Of a DNA stretch of 64,000 nt, positions 7,103 to 15,713 are shown in pieces. Origin of the DNA: Legionella cardiaca. Lineage in GTDB: Bacteria > Pseudomonadota > Gammaproteobacteria > Legionellales > Legionellaceae. The stretch is taken from the NCBI RefSeq assembly GCF_029026145.1, contig NZ_CP119078.1, positions 214,501 through 278,500 of the forward strand. Direction: 5' to 3'. Both the position numbers and the translations under genes were made by a program. The notes under the pieces were generated by a model. It saw nothing but the letters and a program-made list of their open reading frames with translations, did not search any database and was not told the DNA's origin. Numbering within the stretch: the first letter of the stretch is position 1; every line of letters starts with the position of its first letter.

Positions 7103-7510
7103 CATTTAGTTCAATTAAAAAATACTTGGGGCGAAAGGGACAAGTGGGGCATCCGCGTCATTACTGGGCTAGACACGTCCCCATCTTATTTTGGAACCAT
7201 GGGACGTATGGGACACCTTCATTTTTAAAGAGATTTTCAATATCAATCAATATCATTTGATAACACCTCTTTTAATTCGAGCTTTTTTGCTTGACAGAGT
7301 TTTAGCAAACCAGCAATACTCTGGTCGAGCTTGAAGTTAAAGCCAGACCTGCTAACCATTCCTAATGGGCAGGAAAGAGTAGCAAGCATTGCTCAACTGT
7401 TTAATACAGTGTGCTGTGTTTGTTAAATAATATTAATCAAAGGATTGCATAATGAAAAATACATTAAAAAGTCAGCTTTATGCTGAATGTATTATGAAAC
7501 GGAGGTATTC
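7103..7510. other. Non-coding stretch before the AlpA-like gene
   Basis: No gene of useful length. A possible promoter is TTGACA (about 7293) with a weak -10 (CAATAC) 17 bases on. A 31-codon ORF begins at the ATG at 7452 (MKNTLKSQLY) and overlaps the start of the HTH gene out of frame; whether it is translated is unclear. Confidence 0.4.
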
Positions 7511-7765
7511 ATGTCTTCACCAAAAACATCTCGGTTACACCTATTAAATGAATTTGAGTTAGCCCCCCAATCAGCTCTCTTTAATCAACACACCATTGCC
7601 GCAGTTCTTAGTTGTTCTACTCACTTGCTTGAACGTAATCGTTGGGCTGGTGGCGGTGTCCCCTACATCAAAATTGGTCGTAAAGTTCTATATCGCAAAA
7701 GCGATGTACTCGAATATATTCAACAGAAAATTTATAGCTCAACAAGTCAACAAAGCTATTCATAG
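7511..7765 (+). CDS. AlpA-like helix-turn-helix DNA-binding protein
   Basis: 84 aa. The start is the ATG at 7511, set by GGAGG at 7501-7505. Residues about 20-70 form a MerR-like winged HTH of the excisionase/AlpA type: FNQHTIAAVLSCS, then ERNRWAGGGVPYIKIGRKVLYRKSDVLEYI. Proteins of this type activate the integrase or act as excision factors in P4-like islands. It precedes the DUF927 gene by 79 bp and is probably co-transcribed with it. Confidence 0.8.
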   Translation: MSSPKTSRLHLLNEFELAPQSALFNQHTIAAVLSCSTHLLERNRWAGGGVPYIKIGRKVLYRKSDVLEYIQQKIYSSTSQQSYS

Positions 7766-7844
7766 CACACATCAACTTGTCTGGAAGTAAATATCAGCAA
7801 AGGTTGCCTTGTGTCGTCTTTGCAAGCATATGTTGGAGAATATT

Positions 7845-9611
7845 ATGAGCAACAATCAAATCATCGCCTTTGATGTAAAAGTCAAACAAGCCGACCACCA
7901 ATCGCAAATAACCTACTGTGACTATGCCGGTGGCAAGTTTCAGATAAACAATAAAGGCGTATTTTATTTGGGTAGGGATAAAGATAGCAATGAACTTGCA
8001 CCACGGTGGATCTGTTCGCCACTGTACGTAACTGCAAAAACGCGTGATGCGCATAATGGCGAATGGGGTCGCTTATTAGAATGGCAGGATGATGATGGTA
8101 TAACACACCAATGGGCAATGCCACTGGCCTTATTGCAAGGGGATGCCTCAGAAGTACGGCGTGAGTTAGTTCGATTAGGTTTAACCATTTCGCCAGGCCA
8201 TCATGCACGGGATTTATTAACATCTTACGTGCAAGTCTTTCCAGTAGAAGCGCGAGCACGTTGTGTAGATAAGCTGGGTTGGCATAACAAAGTATTTGTT
8301 ACACCTAAGCAAGCTATTGGCCAATCGGAAGAAAAAATCGTTTTTCAAAATACCAATGCCATTGAATCATCACTATCAACCTCAGGGAGTGCTGAAGAAT
8401 GGAAAAACTCTATAGGCAAGCTTGCCATAGGTAATTCAAGACTGGTGTTTGCTATTGCCAGTGCCTTTGCTCCAACCATTGCAAGACTTGCTGGTGAAGA
8501 CTCTGGTGGTTTTCATTTTCGGGGTGCTTCATCTTCTGGAAAAAGCACGGCACTGAATGTGGCTGCCTCGGTATGGGGTAAGCCAAATTCATATATACGC
8601 TTATGGCGTGCCACTGCTAATGGCTTAGAGGGATTGGCTGCAATGCATAACGATGGCTTATTGATTCTTGATGAGCTCAGCCAGCTTGATCCTAGCGAGG
8701 CGGGTGAAGCTGCTTATCTGCTTGCAAATGGGCAAGGTAAAAATAGAGCTTCAAAGTTAGGTACGATCAAAGCAACGAATAAGTGGGCTTTGATATTTCT
8801 ATCAGCAGGTGAAGAGTCTCTTGCTACCTTAATGGCACGAATTGGCAGGCGTTGTAATGCAGGGCAAGAAATTCGCTTAGCGGATATTGAAGCTGACGCG
8901 GGTTGCGGCATGGGATTATTTGAAACCTTACATCAACAACTAAGCCCAGCTAGCCTTGCGCTCACGCTTAAGAACTATTCAAGCAAGTATTATGGAGCAG
9001 TGGGGGAAGCATGGCTACAGTTTGTGGTCACAAACCAAGATGTTCTTGCTCGGTTGCTTAACCAAGGGATTCAGCAGTTTGTCGATACGGTTATCGATTC
9101 GGATGTAACCGGTCAAGTCATCCGCGTTGCCAGACGTTTTGCTTTGGTGGGCGCGGCGGGTGAGCTTGCTACCCAATTTAATCTGACTGGTTGGCAGAAA
9201 GGTGAATCCTACGCCGCGGCAAAGAAATGCTTTAAAGCATGGTTGCTTGCTTTTGGTGATAAGGGTAATCGAGAAGACCGTGCCATTAAAGCGCAGGTAA
9301 GGGCATTCTTTGAGCTGCATGGTGCGAGCCGGTTTGATAACGCTAACGCTCCCAATAATGAGAAAGTAGTTAATCGAGCAGGCTTTTATAGAACTGATGA
9401 TCAAGGTTTTCGCCGCTTTATGGTATTGACTGAAGTGTATAAAAATGAGCTTTGTCAGGGCTTTGATCAACGCACAGTAACCAAAATATTATTAGAGTGT
9501 GGTTGGCTGGTTCCAACCAATGATGGTAAGGCATCCCACAAGCCAAGAATCAAAGGGGTAGGTACGCCACGGTTGTATGTCTTCTCTAATAAAGTACTGG
9601 ATGCTGAATAG
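7845..9611 (+). CDS. DUF927 P-loop protein (island replication type)
   Basis: 588 aa from the ATG at 7845, set by GGAG six bases upstream. A TTG-initiated 12-residue extension is less likely. The N-terminal region (about 1-190) resembles DUF927. Walker A is GASSSGKS (227-234), Walker B LLILDEL with Asp276-Glu277. DUF927 proteins are predicted helicase/primase-like ATPases common in integrative islands, where they stand in the position of the P4 alpha replication protein. The following intergenic region is rich in inverted repeats and could be its origin. Replication activity is inferred from family context only. Confidence 0.85.
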   Translation: MSNNQIIAFDVKVKQADHQSQITYCDYAGGKFQINNKGVFYLGRDKDSNELAPRWICSPLYVTAKTRDAHNGEWGRLLEWQDDDGITHQWAMPLALLQGDASEVRRELVRLGLTISPGHHARDLLTSYVQVFPVEARARCVDKLGWHNKVFVTPKQAIGQSEEKIVFQNTNAIESSLSTSGSAEEWKNSIGKLAIGNSRLVFAIASAFAPTIARLAGEDSGGFHFRGASSSGKSTALNVAASVWGKPNSYIRLWRATANGLEGLAAMHNDGLLILDELSQLDPSEAGEAAYLLANGQGKNRASKLGTIKATNKWALIFLSAGEESLATLMARIGRRCNAGQEIRLADIEADAGCGMGLFETLHQQLSPASLALTLKNYSSKYYGAVGEAWLQFVVTNQDVLARLLNQGIQQFVDTVIDSDVTGQVIRVARRFALVGAAGELATQFNLTGWQKGESYAAAKKCFKAWLLAFGDKGNREDRAIKAQVRAFFELHGASRFDNANAPNNEKVVNRAGFYRTDDQGFRRFMVLTEVYKNELCQGFDQRTVTKILLECGWLVPTNDGKASHKPRIKGVGTPRLYVFSNKVLDAE

Positions 9612-9643
9612 TTAATTATTTGGGCACTTTTTGGGAGGATTTT

Positions 9644-9712
9644 ATGTTTTATACATTGAGCACCGCAGGTGCGAATAAGCTAAGTGAATTAGGTAACCTG
9701 CTTGCAGGTTAG
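9644..9712 (+). CDS. Possible 22-codon ORF ending in a hairpin
   Basis: The ATG at 9644 follows a good Shine-Dalgarno (GGGAGG) and encodes 22 residues (MFYTLSTAGANK...). Its last codons and stop lie in the strong hairpin at 9684-9722. It could be a leader peptide or an accidental ORF. Confidence 0.25.
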   Translation: MFYTLSTAGANKLSELGNLLAG

Positions 9713-9722
9713 CTAACTTCAC
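9684..9722. repeat. Strong hairpin after the DUF927 gene
   Basis: AACCTG/CAGGTT closes a CTTG loop. After a two-base internal loop the stem continues with GTGAATTAG against CTAACTTCAC (one bulge). There is no T-run after it, so a classical terminator is less likely than an RNA processing or origin structure. Confidence 0.6.
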
Positions 9723-10057
9723 CTATCTTGCCCTGCATTTTGAAATTTATTTTGGAATCGTATTTTGGTAATTATTCGTAATTGTTCGTTATGTAACGAT
9801 TAGTAACGAAAATAATCATGAATAAACGGAAATAAATAATAAATTACCGAAAATTACCAAAAAGGGCTTAGTCAGAGACATAAAAGGTCGAAAATAAATA
9901 AAAATAAACGTAACTACTCCCCCTACGCCCCGCTGCTTGTCAGCGGGGTCCAGAGTTCTTAATTAGAGCGCATGGATCCCGCTGACAAGCAGCGGGACGT
10001 AGGTAGTGAGAAACTAAACTCAACGGATTGGATAACCAGCAATATGGAGACAATGCC
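9723..10057. other. Non-coding, repeat-rich region; candidate island origin or oriT
   Basis: AT-rich DNA with short inverted and repeated motifs: TTCGTTA/TAACGAA around 9787-9810, with repeated GTAACGA-type words. It is followed by the near-perfect long palindrome at 9922-10003. It lies between a replication-type gene and a TraK-like gene, the usual place of oriV or oriT. No gene seen. Confidence 0.35.
9922..10003. repeat. Long inverted repeat, 31-bp arms
   Basis: Arms 9922-9952 and 9973-10003 are complementary with two mismatches and a 20-base loop. The outer six bases are CCTACG/CGTAGG. From memory, similar GC-rich palindromes with CCTACG ends are dispersed in Legionella genomes, so this may be a MITE-like or REP-like insertion rather than part of the island backbone. 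Confidence 0.85.
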
Positions 10058-10324
10058 ATGAAAAAATCCTTAACAGAAAATTTAATGGCTTCTAAACAGA
10101 GCCCACAAAGAACAAACACTAGAAAAAATAAAGTGGCATTTCTGGCTATGCGCCAAGACATTTCCGAAGCCTTGGAAAAAGGGTGGTCGATTACAATCAT
10201 TTGGGAAACACTTAGGGATGAGGGGAGTTTTTCAGCAACGTATAATACATTCCGGTTATATGTATTGAAATACTTGAATAGTCAAAAGTCCGGGTATTCA
10301 CAAAAGGATGTCAACGTTCAGTAA
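10058..10324 (+). CDS. TraK-like small protein (conjugation accessory family)
   Basis: 88 aa from the ATG at 10058, preceded by GGAGA. The central block VAFLAMRQDISEALEKGW followed by TIIWETLRDEG and a Tyr-Asn-Thr-Phe motif matches the TraK family of IncP-type plasmids, whose members bind oriT DNA near their own gene. A palindrome-rich region sits directly upstream. No relaxase is present in the island, so the likely role would be mobilization by a helper, or an independent DNA-binding role. Assignment is by remembered motif similarity. Confidence 0.55.
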   Translation: MKKSLTENLMASKQSPQRTNTRKNKVAFLAMRQDISEALEKGWSITIIWETLRDEGSFSATYNTFRLYVLKYLNSQKSGYSQKDVNVQ

Positions 10325-10805
10325 CAGAAGAGACTGTTCATAAATCAGGACAAAGAGAAAAGCCGACCACCATAACTTCATTTAGCTTTAATTCGTCACC
10401 TAATTTAAAGGAATTATTATGATGATGAAATGCATTTTTATTGATTGATATAGTATCCAATAAGTCCCACATGCCCCACCTTCATGGCGAAGGGGGGGGA
10501 GTGATAAAACCTAGCAGTAATACGCCTGCCCCAGATGTCCCCTTTGTCCCCGAGATATTGGCTAACATGTTTATGTGAATTTATTTTCTTGATGATAAAT
10601 GTTAATCAATCGGGTCTGAGCATATTGATTTAGTTATCTTTTTGATAATGAACTAAGTACTTTAGGGGCAAGACTTGAAATTTGAATTATAAATACACAA
10701 AAGGAGATATTCGCTTGAAAACTCACAATTCAAGGTCTATCACCGTTATCCCTGTGCTATATTTATTTTAGAAATTAATGAATTATAAGATAAGGATCAT
10801 CTTAT
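10325..10805. other. Non-coding stretch before the envelope cassette
   Basis: No convincing gene. It contains a hairpin at about 10474-10500 (CCTTC/GAAGG with flanking C4/G4 tracts), an 18-codon ORF from a TTG at 10715 behind AAGGAG, and an inverted repeat around the ribosome binding site of the next gene. Confidence 0.4.
10785..10805 (+). promoter_or_regulatory. RNA hairpin holding the ribosome binding site of the next gene
   Basis: ATAAGAT (10785-10791) and ATCTTAT (10799-10805) are exact complements. The seven-base loop AAGGATC contains the Shine-Dalgarno, and the start codon follows at once. The weak AT-rich stem could act as a simple translational or temperature-sensitive control element. 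Confidence 0.5.
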
Positions 10806-11174
10806 ATGGCGGCCGATCCTCAGGAATTATGGATATATACAGAGTTTTTAAATGTTTATAGGGATTATGTATTATATCTTCAACAAATGGGCATTCTTTT
10901 AATCACAGCAATCTCTGTTATCTTTTTTAAGAACCGTAAAAATCAGAATTGTCCTTTTTACCTTACTATATACACCGCGTTCTTACTAGCAATAGTAAAT
11001 TTATTTGTGGGGTTGTGTGTGTATAGCAATATCCTAGGTTTGATTTTAGATGCCTCCCAGAAGTTACCAGATTTAACCTCCCTGAAATTTGGTGTGTATT
11101 GGCAGTTTGGACTTGAGATAACCTCATTAATTGTTTTTGTAGTATCGATATTTTTTATCAAAAAGGAAAAGTAA
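10806..11174 (+). CDS. Small integral membrane protein of unknown function
   Basis: 122 aa with three clear hydrophobic segments (about 28-42, 52-75 and 98-117) and a basic tail (FFIKKEK). No family recognised. The stop codon is one base from the start of the next gene, so the two form an operon. Strong AT-richness relative to the core genome points to acquired cargo. Confidence 0.65.
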   Translation: MAADPQELWIYTEFLNVYRDYVLYLQQMGILLITAISVIFFKNRKNQNCPFYLTIYTAFLLAIVNLFVGLCVYSNILGLILDASQKLPDLTSLKFGVYWQFGLEITSLIVFVVSIFFIKKEK

Positions 11175-11175
11175 A

Positions 11176-11688
11176 GTGAGACGCAAACTAGCATCAATTA
11201 TGGGTATATTTTTCTTTATTCCATTTGCTTATAGCTTCGGATTGGATGATGTGTATGTTCAAGAAAAAAATAAAATTATAAGTTTTAAACAGGCTGTTAC
11301 ATCAAAGCAGGGCTATGTTGGAAAAAAGAATAATCATTATTTTTTATCAATAGGTAGTTATTCTACAACATTTGATTTAAACGGAAATATTAACTCTTTT
11401 GATTCTGCAACAAATATCCTCTTTCCAAAACGGGTTTTTATGGAACTAACTCTGATGAATCTATATCCAAATGCACAAATTTATTTTGATCAAGAGCCAA
11501 TAGGAAATACTGATCAAGATGGTAACGCAAGAAAAGTTCTTTATCTTGAGAAAATCGGTTCATACTCTATAAAAATTAAAAAACCTAAAAACAAAGTTGC
11601 TCATCAAGTAGTGAAAATTGAAGATACGTGTAAAGTTGAATGCAGGGATGTGAAACCTATGACCTGTAACATATTTACCGAAAATTAA
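11176..11688 (+). CDS. Exported protein with PEGA-like region
   Basis: 170 aa with a GTG start at 11176, preceded by AGGA and one base after the previous stop. Signal peptide about 1-20 (MRRKLASIMGIFFFIPFAYS). Residues about 98-146 (AQIYFDQEPIGNTDQDGNA to HQVVKI) look like a PEGA-type beta domain, as found in surface and periplasmic proteins. Three Cys near the C-terminus (TCKVEC, then MTC) may form disulfides. With the upstream membrane protein it forms an envelope cassette of unknown role; defence or toxin/immunity are possible but unsupported. Confidence 0.6.
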   Translation: MRRKLASIMGIFFFIPFAYSFGLDDVYVQEKNKIISFKQAVTSKQGYVGKKNNHYFLSIGSYSTTFDLNGNINSFDSATNILFPKRVFMELTLMNLYPNAQIYFDQEPIGNTDQDGNARKVLYLEKIGSYSIKIKKPKNKVAHQVVKIEDTCKVECRDVKPMTCNIFTEN

Positions 11689-11764
11689 CTTACCAGCATA
11701 ACTTGATGGATAAAATCACAATCAAGGCTTCACTCTAATTTTATTAGAGAGATTATTATTTATA

Positions 11765-12238
11765 CTAAAAAACCCAATTTTCTTTAACCATAAATTGTTC
11801 TAAATTGTTACATGGAATAGAGTAGTATTCACATATAGCGGGAATTTTAGTGCTATTGGGTTTATATCTTTCTTCAGTAATAATAGTAAGGTTATTAATT
11901 TTAGCTTTTGCAACAAGAAAGGGATCTGCACATAATCCGCCTGTTAATTGCTTAGTTTTTTCTATCATTCCTTGGAAATGTCCATTTTTTTCTTTAAATA
12001 ACTCCATCATAAAATTTGCTTCAATGCCGCTTGGCTTATGAAAAATGTCTTTATTGTCGTTTGTCCAAGTTATTGCCGCTGTATTTTTATCCAAGCCTTG
12101 AAGCTCTTTAAATACTTCGATAACAGAAGCAACCTTTTGAGTTTTTATTAATTCGTCAAATTTAGCCCATAAGCTAGGAAATCTACTAGGGTAGTATTTG
12201 AAAAGCAAACTAAATGTTGAAGTATCAAAAATATACAA
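11765..12238 (-). CDS. DUF4411 PIN-like protein, predicted toxin
   Basis: 157 aa. The PIN-type first Asp is at the very start (MYIFDTSTF), which supports the TTG start at 12238; no in-frame ATG upstream would fit. Further acidic positions (VFKEL near 44, CADPFLVAKA near 109) match the PIN core that binds metal for RNase activity. It starts four bases after the stop of the Xre-ImmA gene, with AAAGG upstream, so the pair is an operon. DUF4411 is commonly paired with HTH-COG2856 proteins in predicted type II toxin-antitoxin modules. Toxic activity is inference. Confidence 0.8.
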   Translation of the reverse strand: MYIFDTSTFSLLFKYYPSRFPSLWAKFDELIKTQKVASVIEVFKELQGLDKNTAAITWTNDNKDIFHKPSGIEANFMMELFKEKNGHFQGMIEKTKQLTGGLCADPFLVAKAKINNLTIITEERYKPNSTKIPAICEYYSIPCNNLEQFMVKENWVF

Positions 12239-12242
12239 TTTA

Positions 12243-13385
12243 TTATACCTTTGCTAAGTAATATTCTTCCATTGTAATGAATGACTTAGGCTTTACATTT
12301 GCATAGTCAGCGGCTTTTTCAATGCTTATTACTCCTTGATGGTAATTTTCCAGAATTTTTGAAAAATAATTTTTACCTAAATACGATAATTGGGTGTAAT
12401 AATAATGACCACTAGATTCTTTTGAATTTCTTTTGGCAATGTCATCATTCCAGGATTGTATTTTAGATTTATACTCTTCTTTGCTAATCAGTTGTAATGA
12501 GAGTAATTTTCTCCATATAACCTCTGTACTTACTTTATAATGTCCAGCGAGAGCAATTACTTCATTATCAGTAAGAATACTGTTTTGTAATTTAGTAATA
12601 AAACTATCATTTGGAATAAGAAAGTTTGCTGCAAATGAATTACATTTTACTTCAATATTTGTGGGATCAGAAAACTCTAGATTCCAGAACTCTCCAGCAA
12701 AGACATCTAAGTAGTTTTCTTTATAAATTAAGTGAGCAACCTCATGAAATAGGGTGAAAATTTGTCTATTTTTAGACATAGAGCTATTAAGAAAAATAAT
12801 TGGAAACATTTGATCATAAATGCAAAAGCCTGATACTCTACTATCTTTAAATGCTTCTTTAAAAACATATACTCCATGTTCTGCTAAAACATTTCTCCAT
12901 TCTTCTAGTGCTTGCTCTGAATTTTTCCATTTAGCTTGTTCTTCTATAGTAACACCCAATATAGCTCTTGCTTTTTTGGCTATATCGGACGTTGAGTTAT
13001 TTGATTTAAAATTAAGCCAGTTCACTTTTTCTTTCTGCTCTTCATATTCACTTTGAAATAGCTCTTTCAAGTAAATTTGAAACGCTGTCGCTTTTCTGAA
13101 TAGATATCGTATATGTGGAGAAAGGGTATGAATATCTTCTTGAGATAAGGCACGAAAGGATTTTTCTACATCTTTTTCTTCAGGGGGGGATGGAAAAAAG
13201 AAAATTGCTAATGGGCGATTATAATGTATAGATAACTTTTCTAATTGGCTATAAGTTGGATAACTTACCCCATTTTCCCATTCTTCATGCTTAGAGTTTT
13301 TTTGGCATTCCTCTTCAAGCGTATATCCAGCTTTTTCTCTAGCCCATTTTAAAATGGATGGATTAATAGGAATCTGCTCTGCCAT
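12243..13385 (-). CDS. Xre-family regulator with ImmA/IrrE metallopeptidase domain
   Basis: 380 aa from the ATG at 13385; a GTG one codon upstream is equally possible. N-terminal Xre HTH (about 8-60, WAREKAGYTLEEEC), then an ImmA/IrrE zinc peptidase domain with HEVAH (214-218). Proteins of this kind repress their own operon and cleave or sequester partner regulators. With the DUF4411 gene downstream it makes a predicted toxin-antitoxin or stress module at the island end next to the tRNA. Confidence 0.88.
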   Translation of the reverse strand: MAEQIPINPSILKWAREKAGYTLEEECQKNSKHEEWENGVSYPTYSQLEKLSIHYNRPLAIFFFPSPPEEKDVEKSFRALSQEDIHTLSPHIRYLFRKATAFQIYLKELFQSEYEEQKEKVNWLNFKSNNSTSDIAKKARAILGVTIEEQAKWKNSEQALEEWRNVLAEHGVYVFKEAFKDSRVSGFCIYDQMFPIIFLNSSMSKNRQIFTLFHEVAHLIYKENYLDVFAGEFWNLEFSDPTNIEVKCNSFAANFLIPNDSFITKLQNSILTDNEVIALAGHYKVSTEVIWRKLLSLQLISKEEYKSKIQSWNDDIAKRNSKESSGHYYYTQLSYLGKNYFSKILENYHQGVISIEKAADYANVKPKSFITMEEYYLAKV

Positions 13386-13499
13386 CACAATACCTAATTT
13401 AACATATTAATAATTATTGTAGTACAAGTTGGAAAGTGAAACTACCAATGTTCCTTTACAACTCGGTCAATATATATTTATCAGTCGAAGTGATTTACT

Positions 13500-13520
13500 G
13501 TCTACATTGCGTCTACATGA
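13500..13520 (+). repeat. Tandem 10-mers, candidate arm sites at island right end
   Basis: GTCTACATTG and GTCTACATGA with one base between, matching the pair at 4355-4375 in spacing and orientation. It lies 25 bp from the right att repeat. Confidence 0.7.
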
Positions 13521-13545
13521 CTTTTTCGAACTTTCTAAAAACTAC

Positions 13546-13641
<96 letters not shown>

Positions 13642-13719
13642 GGAGGAGGTGTCATTGTAATAGTTCTAAGGACTTAATACCACTACAATTTTTAAATTTT
13701 TTGCTAAATTCAATCATAA

Positions 13720-13752
13720 TTGGGATAAGGTTTTGTTTATTCCTTATCCCAA
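13720..13752 (-). terminator. Hairpin after rpoD
   Basis: TTGGGATAAGG and CCTTATCCCAA form a perfect 11-bp stem with an 11-base loop just past the rpoD stop. The downstream T-run on the minus strand is poor, so termination efficiency is uncertain. Confidence 0.6.
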
Positions 13753-13763
13753 AAATTGCATAG

Positions 13764-15626
13764 CTAGTTATCATCGCCTTCCAGGAAGCTGCGGAGCTTC
13801 TCTGAGCGTGATGGGTGACGTAGTTTACGTAGGGCCTTGGCTTCAATTTGGCGGATACGTTCGCGGGTTACGTCGAATTGTTTACCTACTTCTTCCAACG
13901 TATGGTCGGTGTTCATTTCGATACCGAAGCGCATACGTAACACTTTGGCTTCGCGTGGTGTTAGCGTTTCCAGAATTTCCAGCGTTGCTTCACGCAAGCC
14001 TTCGGCTGTGGCGCGCTCAATGGGTGATTCGATATTGCTGTCTTCAATAAAGTCACCTAAATGTGAGTCGTCGTCATCACCCACAGGGGTTTCCATTGAA
14101 ATGGGTTCTTTCGCAATTTTTAAGACTTTTCGTATCTTGTCTTCGCTCAGATCCATTTTTTCTGCCAATTCTTCAGGTGTTGCTTCGCGGCCTGTTTCCT
14201 GGAGAATCTGGCGTGAAATACGATTGAGTTTGTTAATCGTCTCAATCATATGCACTGGAATACGAATGGTTCGTGCCTGGTCGGCAATTGAACGGGTGAT
14301 TGCTTGACGAATCCACCAGGTGGCATAGGTAGAAAACTTATAGCCACGGCGGTATTCAAACTTGTCAACCGCTTTCATCAAGCCGATATTTCCTTCCTGA
14401 ATCAAATCAAGGAATTGTAAACCGCGGTTGGTGTATTTTTTGGCGATAGAAATAACCAAACGCAGGTTGGCTTCAACCATTTCTTTTTTAGCACGTCTGG
14501 CTTTCGCTTCACCAATAGACATTTTACGGTTGATGTCTTTGATTTCACTGATGATCAAACCATATTCTTCTTCGAAGCTGGCTAGTTTAGCTTGTAAGCG
14601 CTTAATTTCTTCGCTGTACTCTTCGATGCGAGTCATGTCGAGTTTTTTCGCATGCTTGCTAATGATGGTTTCCAGCCAGGTTAAATCAGTTTCCTGACCG
14701 GGGAAGGTATCAATAAACAACTTACGAGGAATGCGTGCTTTTTCAATACATAAACGCATAATGGTGCGTTCGAATTCACGAATATGATTACGCAATTGTC
14801 GAAAATGGCGTGTTAATCGGTCAACTTGTCTTGAAGTCAGTTTTAATTTCAAGAAAGATTCAGACATTGCATCTAAAAATGCAACCGTCTTTGCCGACGT
14901 GCGACCATGCTCTCTCATTGCACTCATGGCATTCGCAAAGCATTCACGTAAATCGTCGAAATAAACTTTCGCTTGTTCAGGATTGGGGCCTTCATCAGCT
15001 TCACTAAGACCACCTTCACCTTCTTCGCCTTCTTCATCAAGTTCATCAAGAAGAAGTTCTTCCTGCTGTGACTCATCAAGCATAGAGCCAATGTTGGATG
15101 CAGGTGCTTCTTCTTCGACATCAGCAAAACCACTAATGATATCGCTAAGACGAATTTCTTCAGTGACAACGCGGTCATAATCTTCAAGAACCAATTGTAC
15201 TGTTTCTGGGTAGTGCGCCAGAGATTTGAGGACTTGATAAATTCCCTCTTCGATACGTTTGGCAATGCGGATTTCACCTTCACGAGTGAGAAGCTCGACT
15301 GTTCCCATTTCCCGCATATACATACGGACTGGGTCAGTAGTACGGCCTGTTTCTTTGTCGACAGAAGCAAGAACAGCGGCTGCTTCTTCAACGTCTTCAG
15401 GTGCCTCTTCAGTTGTGCCGAGTAGGGCTAATTCATCTTCACTGGGTGATACCTCGAAGACTTTAATATTCATGCCTTCCAACATGCTGATGATGACATC
15501 AAAATGTTCGGTATCGACGATATTGGGTAACAGATCATTAATCTGTGCATAAGTTAGGTAATTTTGTTCTTTCCCTAAACGGATGACTTTTGTGATTTGC
15601 GAGTGCTGCTGTTCTTGATCATTCAT
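13764..15626 (-). CDS. rpoD: RNA polymerase primary sigma factor RpoD (sigma-70)
   Basis: 620 aa from the ATG at 15626, chosen because the product then aligns with the short N-terminus before [17 protein letters not shown]; upstream ATG or TTG codons would add up to 12 residues. Region 1.1 is at the N-terminus, an acidic non-conserved insert near 180-230, region 2 with [14 protein letters not shown], and region 4.2 with [18 protein letters not shown] at the C-terminus. It directs RNA polymerase to housekeeping promoters. Last gene of the rpsU-yqeY-dnaG-rpoD macromolecular synthesis operon. Confidence 0.97.
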   Translation of the reverse strand: MNDQEQQHSQITKVIRLGKEQNYLTYAQINDLLPNIVDTEHFDVIISMLEGMNIKVFEVSPSEDELALLGTTEEAPEDVEEAAAVLASVDKETGRTTDPVRMYMREMGTVELLTREGEIRIAKRIEEGIYQVLKSLAHYPETVQLVLEDYDRVVTEEIRLSDIISGFADVEEEAPASNIGSMLDESQQEELLLDELDEEGEEGEGGLSEADEGPNPEQAKVYFDDLRECFANAMSAMREHGRTSAKTVAFLDAMSESFLKLKLTSRQVDRLTRHFRQLRNHIREFERTIMRLCIEKARIPRKLFIDTFPGQETDLTWLETIISKHAKKLDMTRIEEYSEEIKRLQAKLASFEEEYGLIISEIKDINRKMSIGEAKARRAKKEMVEANLRLVISIAKKYTNRGLQFLDLIQEGNIGLMKAVDKFEYRRGYKFSTYATWWIRQAITRSIADQARTIRIPVHMIETINKLNRISRQILQETGREATPEELAEKMDLSEDKIRKVLKIAKEPISMETPVGDDDDSHLGDFIEDSNIESPIERATAEGLREATLEILETLTPREAKVLRMRFGIEMNTDHTLEEVGKQFDVTRERIRQIEAKALRKLRHPSRSEKLRSFLEGDDN

Positions 15627-15713
15627 AGTCGTCATAGGCATTGGTGAGGTTAAGGGCCACAAAAAGGTCTTGATTATAAACCCGCAATGGCAAACATGCC
15701 AGTATATTTTGCG

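Larger units (their letters stand above)
4170..13545. mobile_element. 9.4-kb integrated island at tRNA-Ile2
   Basis: Bounded by the 66-bp direct repeats. Contents in order: tyrosine integrase, DUF4143 ATPase, 22-bp repeat array, AlpA-like HTH, DUF927 protein, inverted-repeat-rich region, TraK-like protein, two envelope proteins, and a DUF4411/Xre-ImmA pair. No relaxase, capsid or packaging gene is present, so it would need a helper to move between cells. The set int, AlpA, replication-type P-loop protein and TraK-like protein resembles a mobilizable or satellite-type island. Confidence 0.88.

Noticed and set aside
13837-15552. Several plus-strand ORFs across rpoD
   Set aside because: Shadows of the conserved rpoD frame; Ser-rich artefacts of antisense reading.
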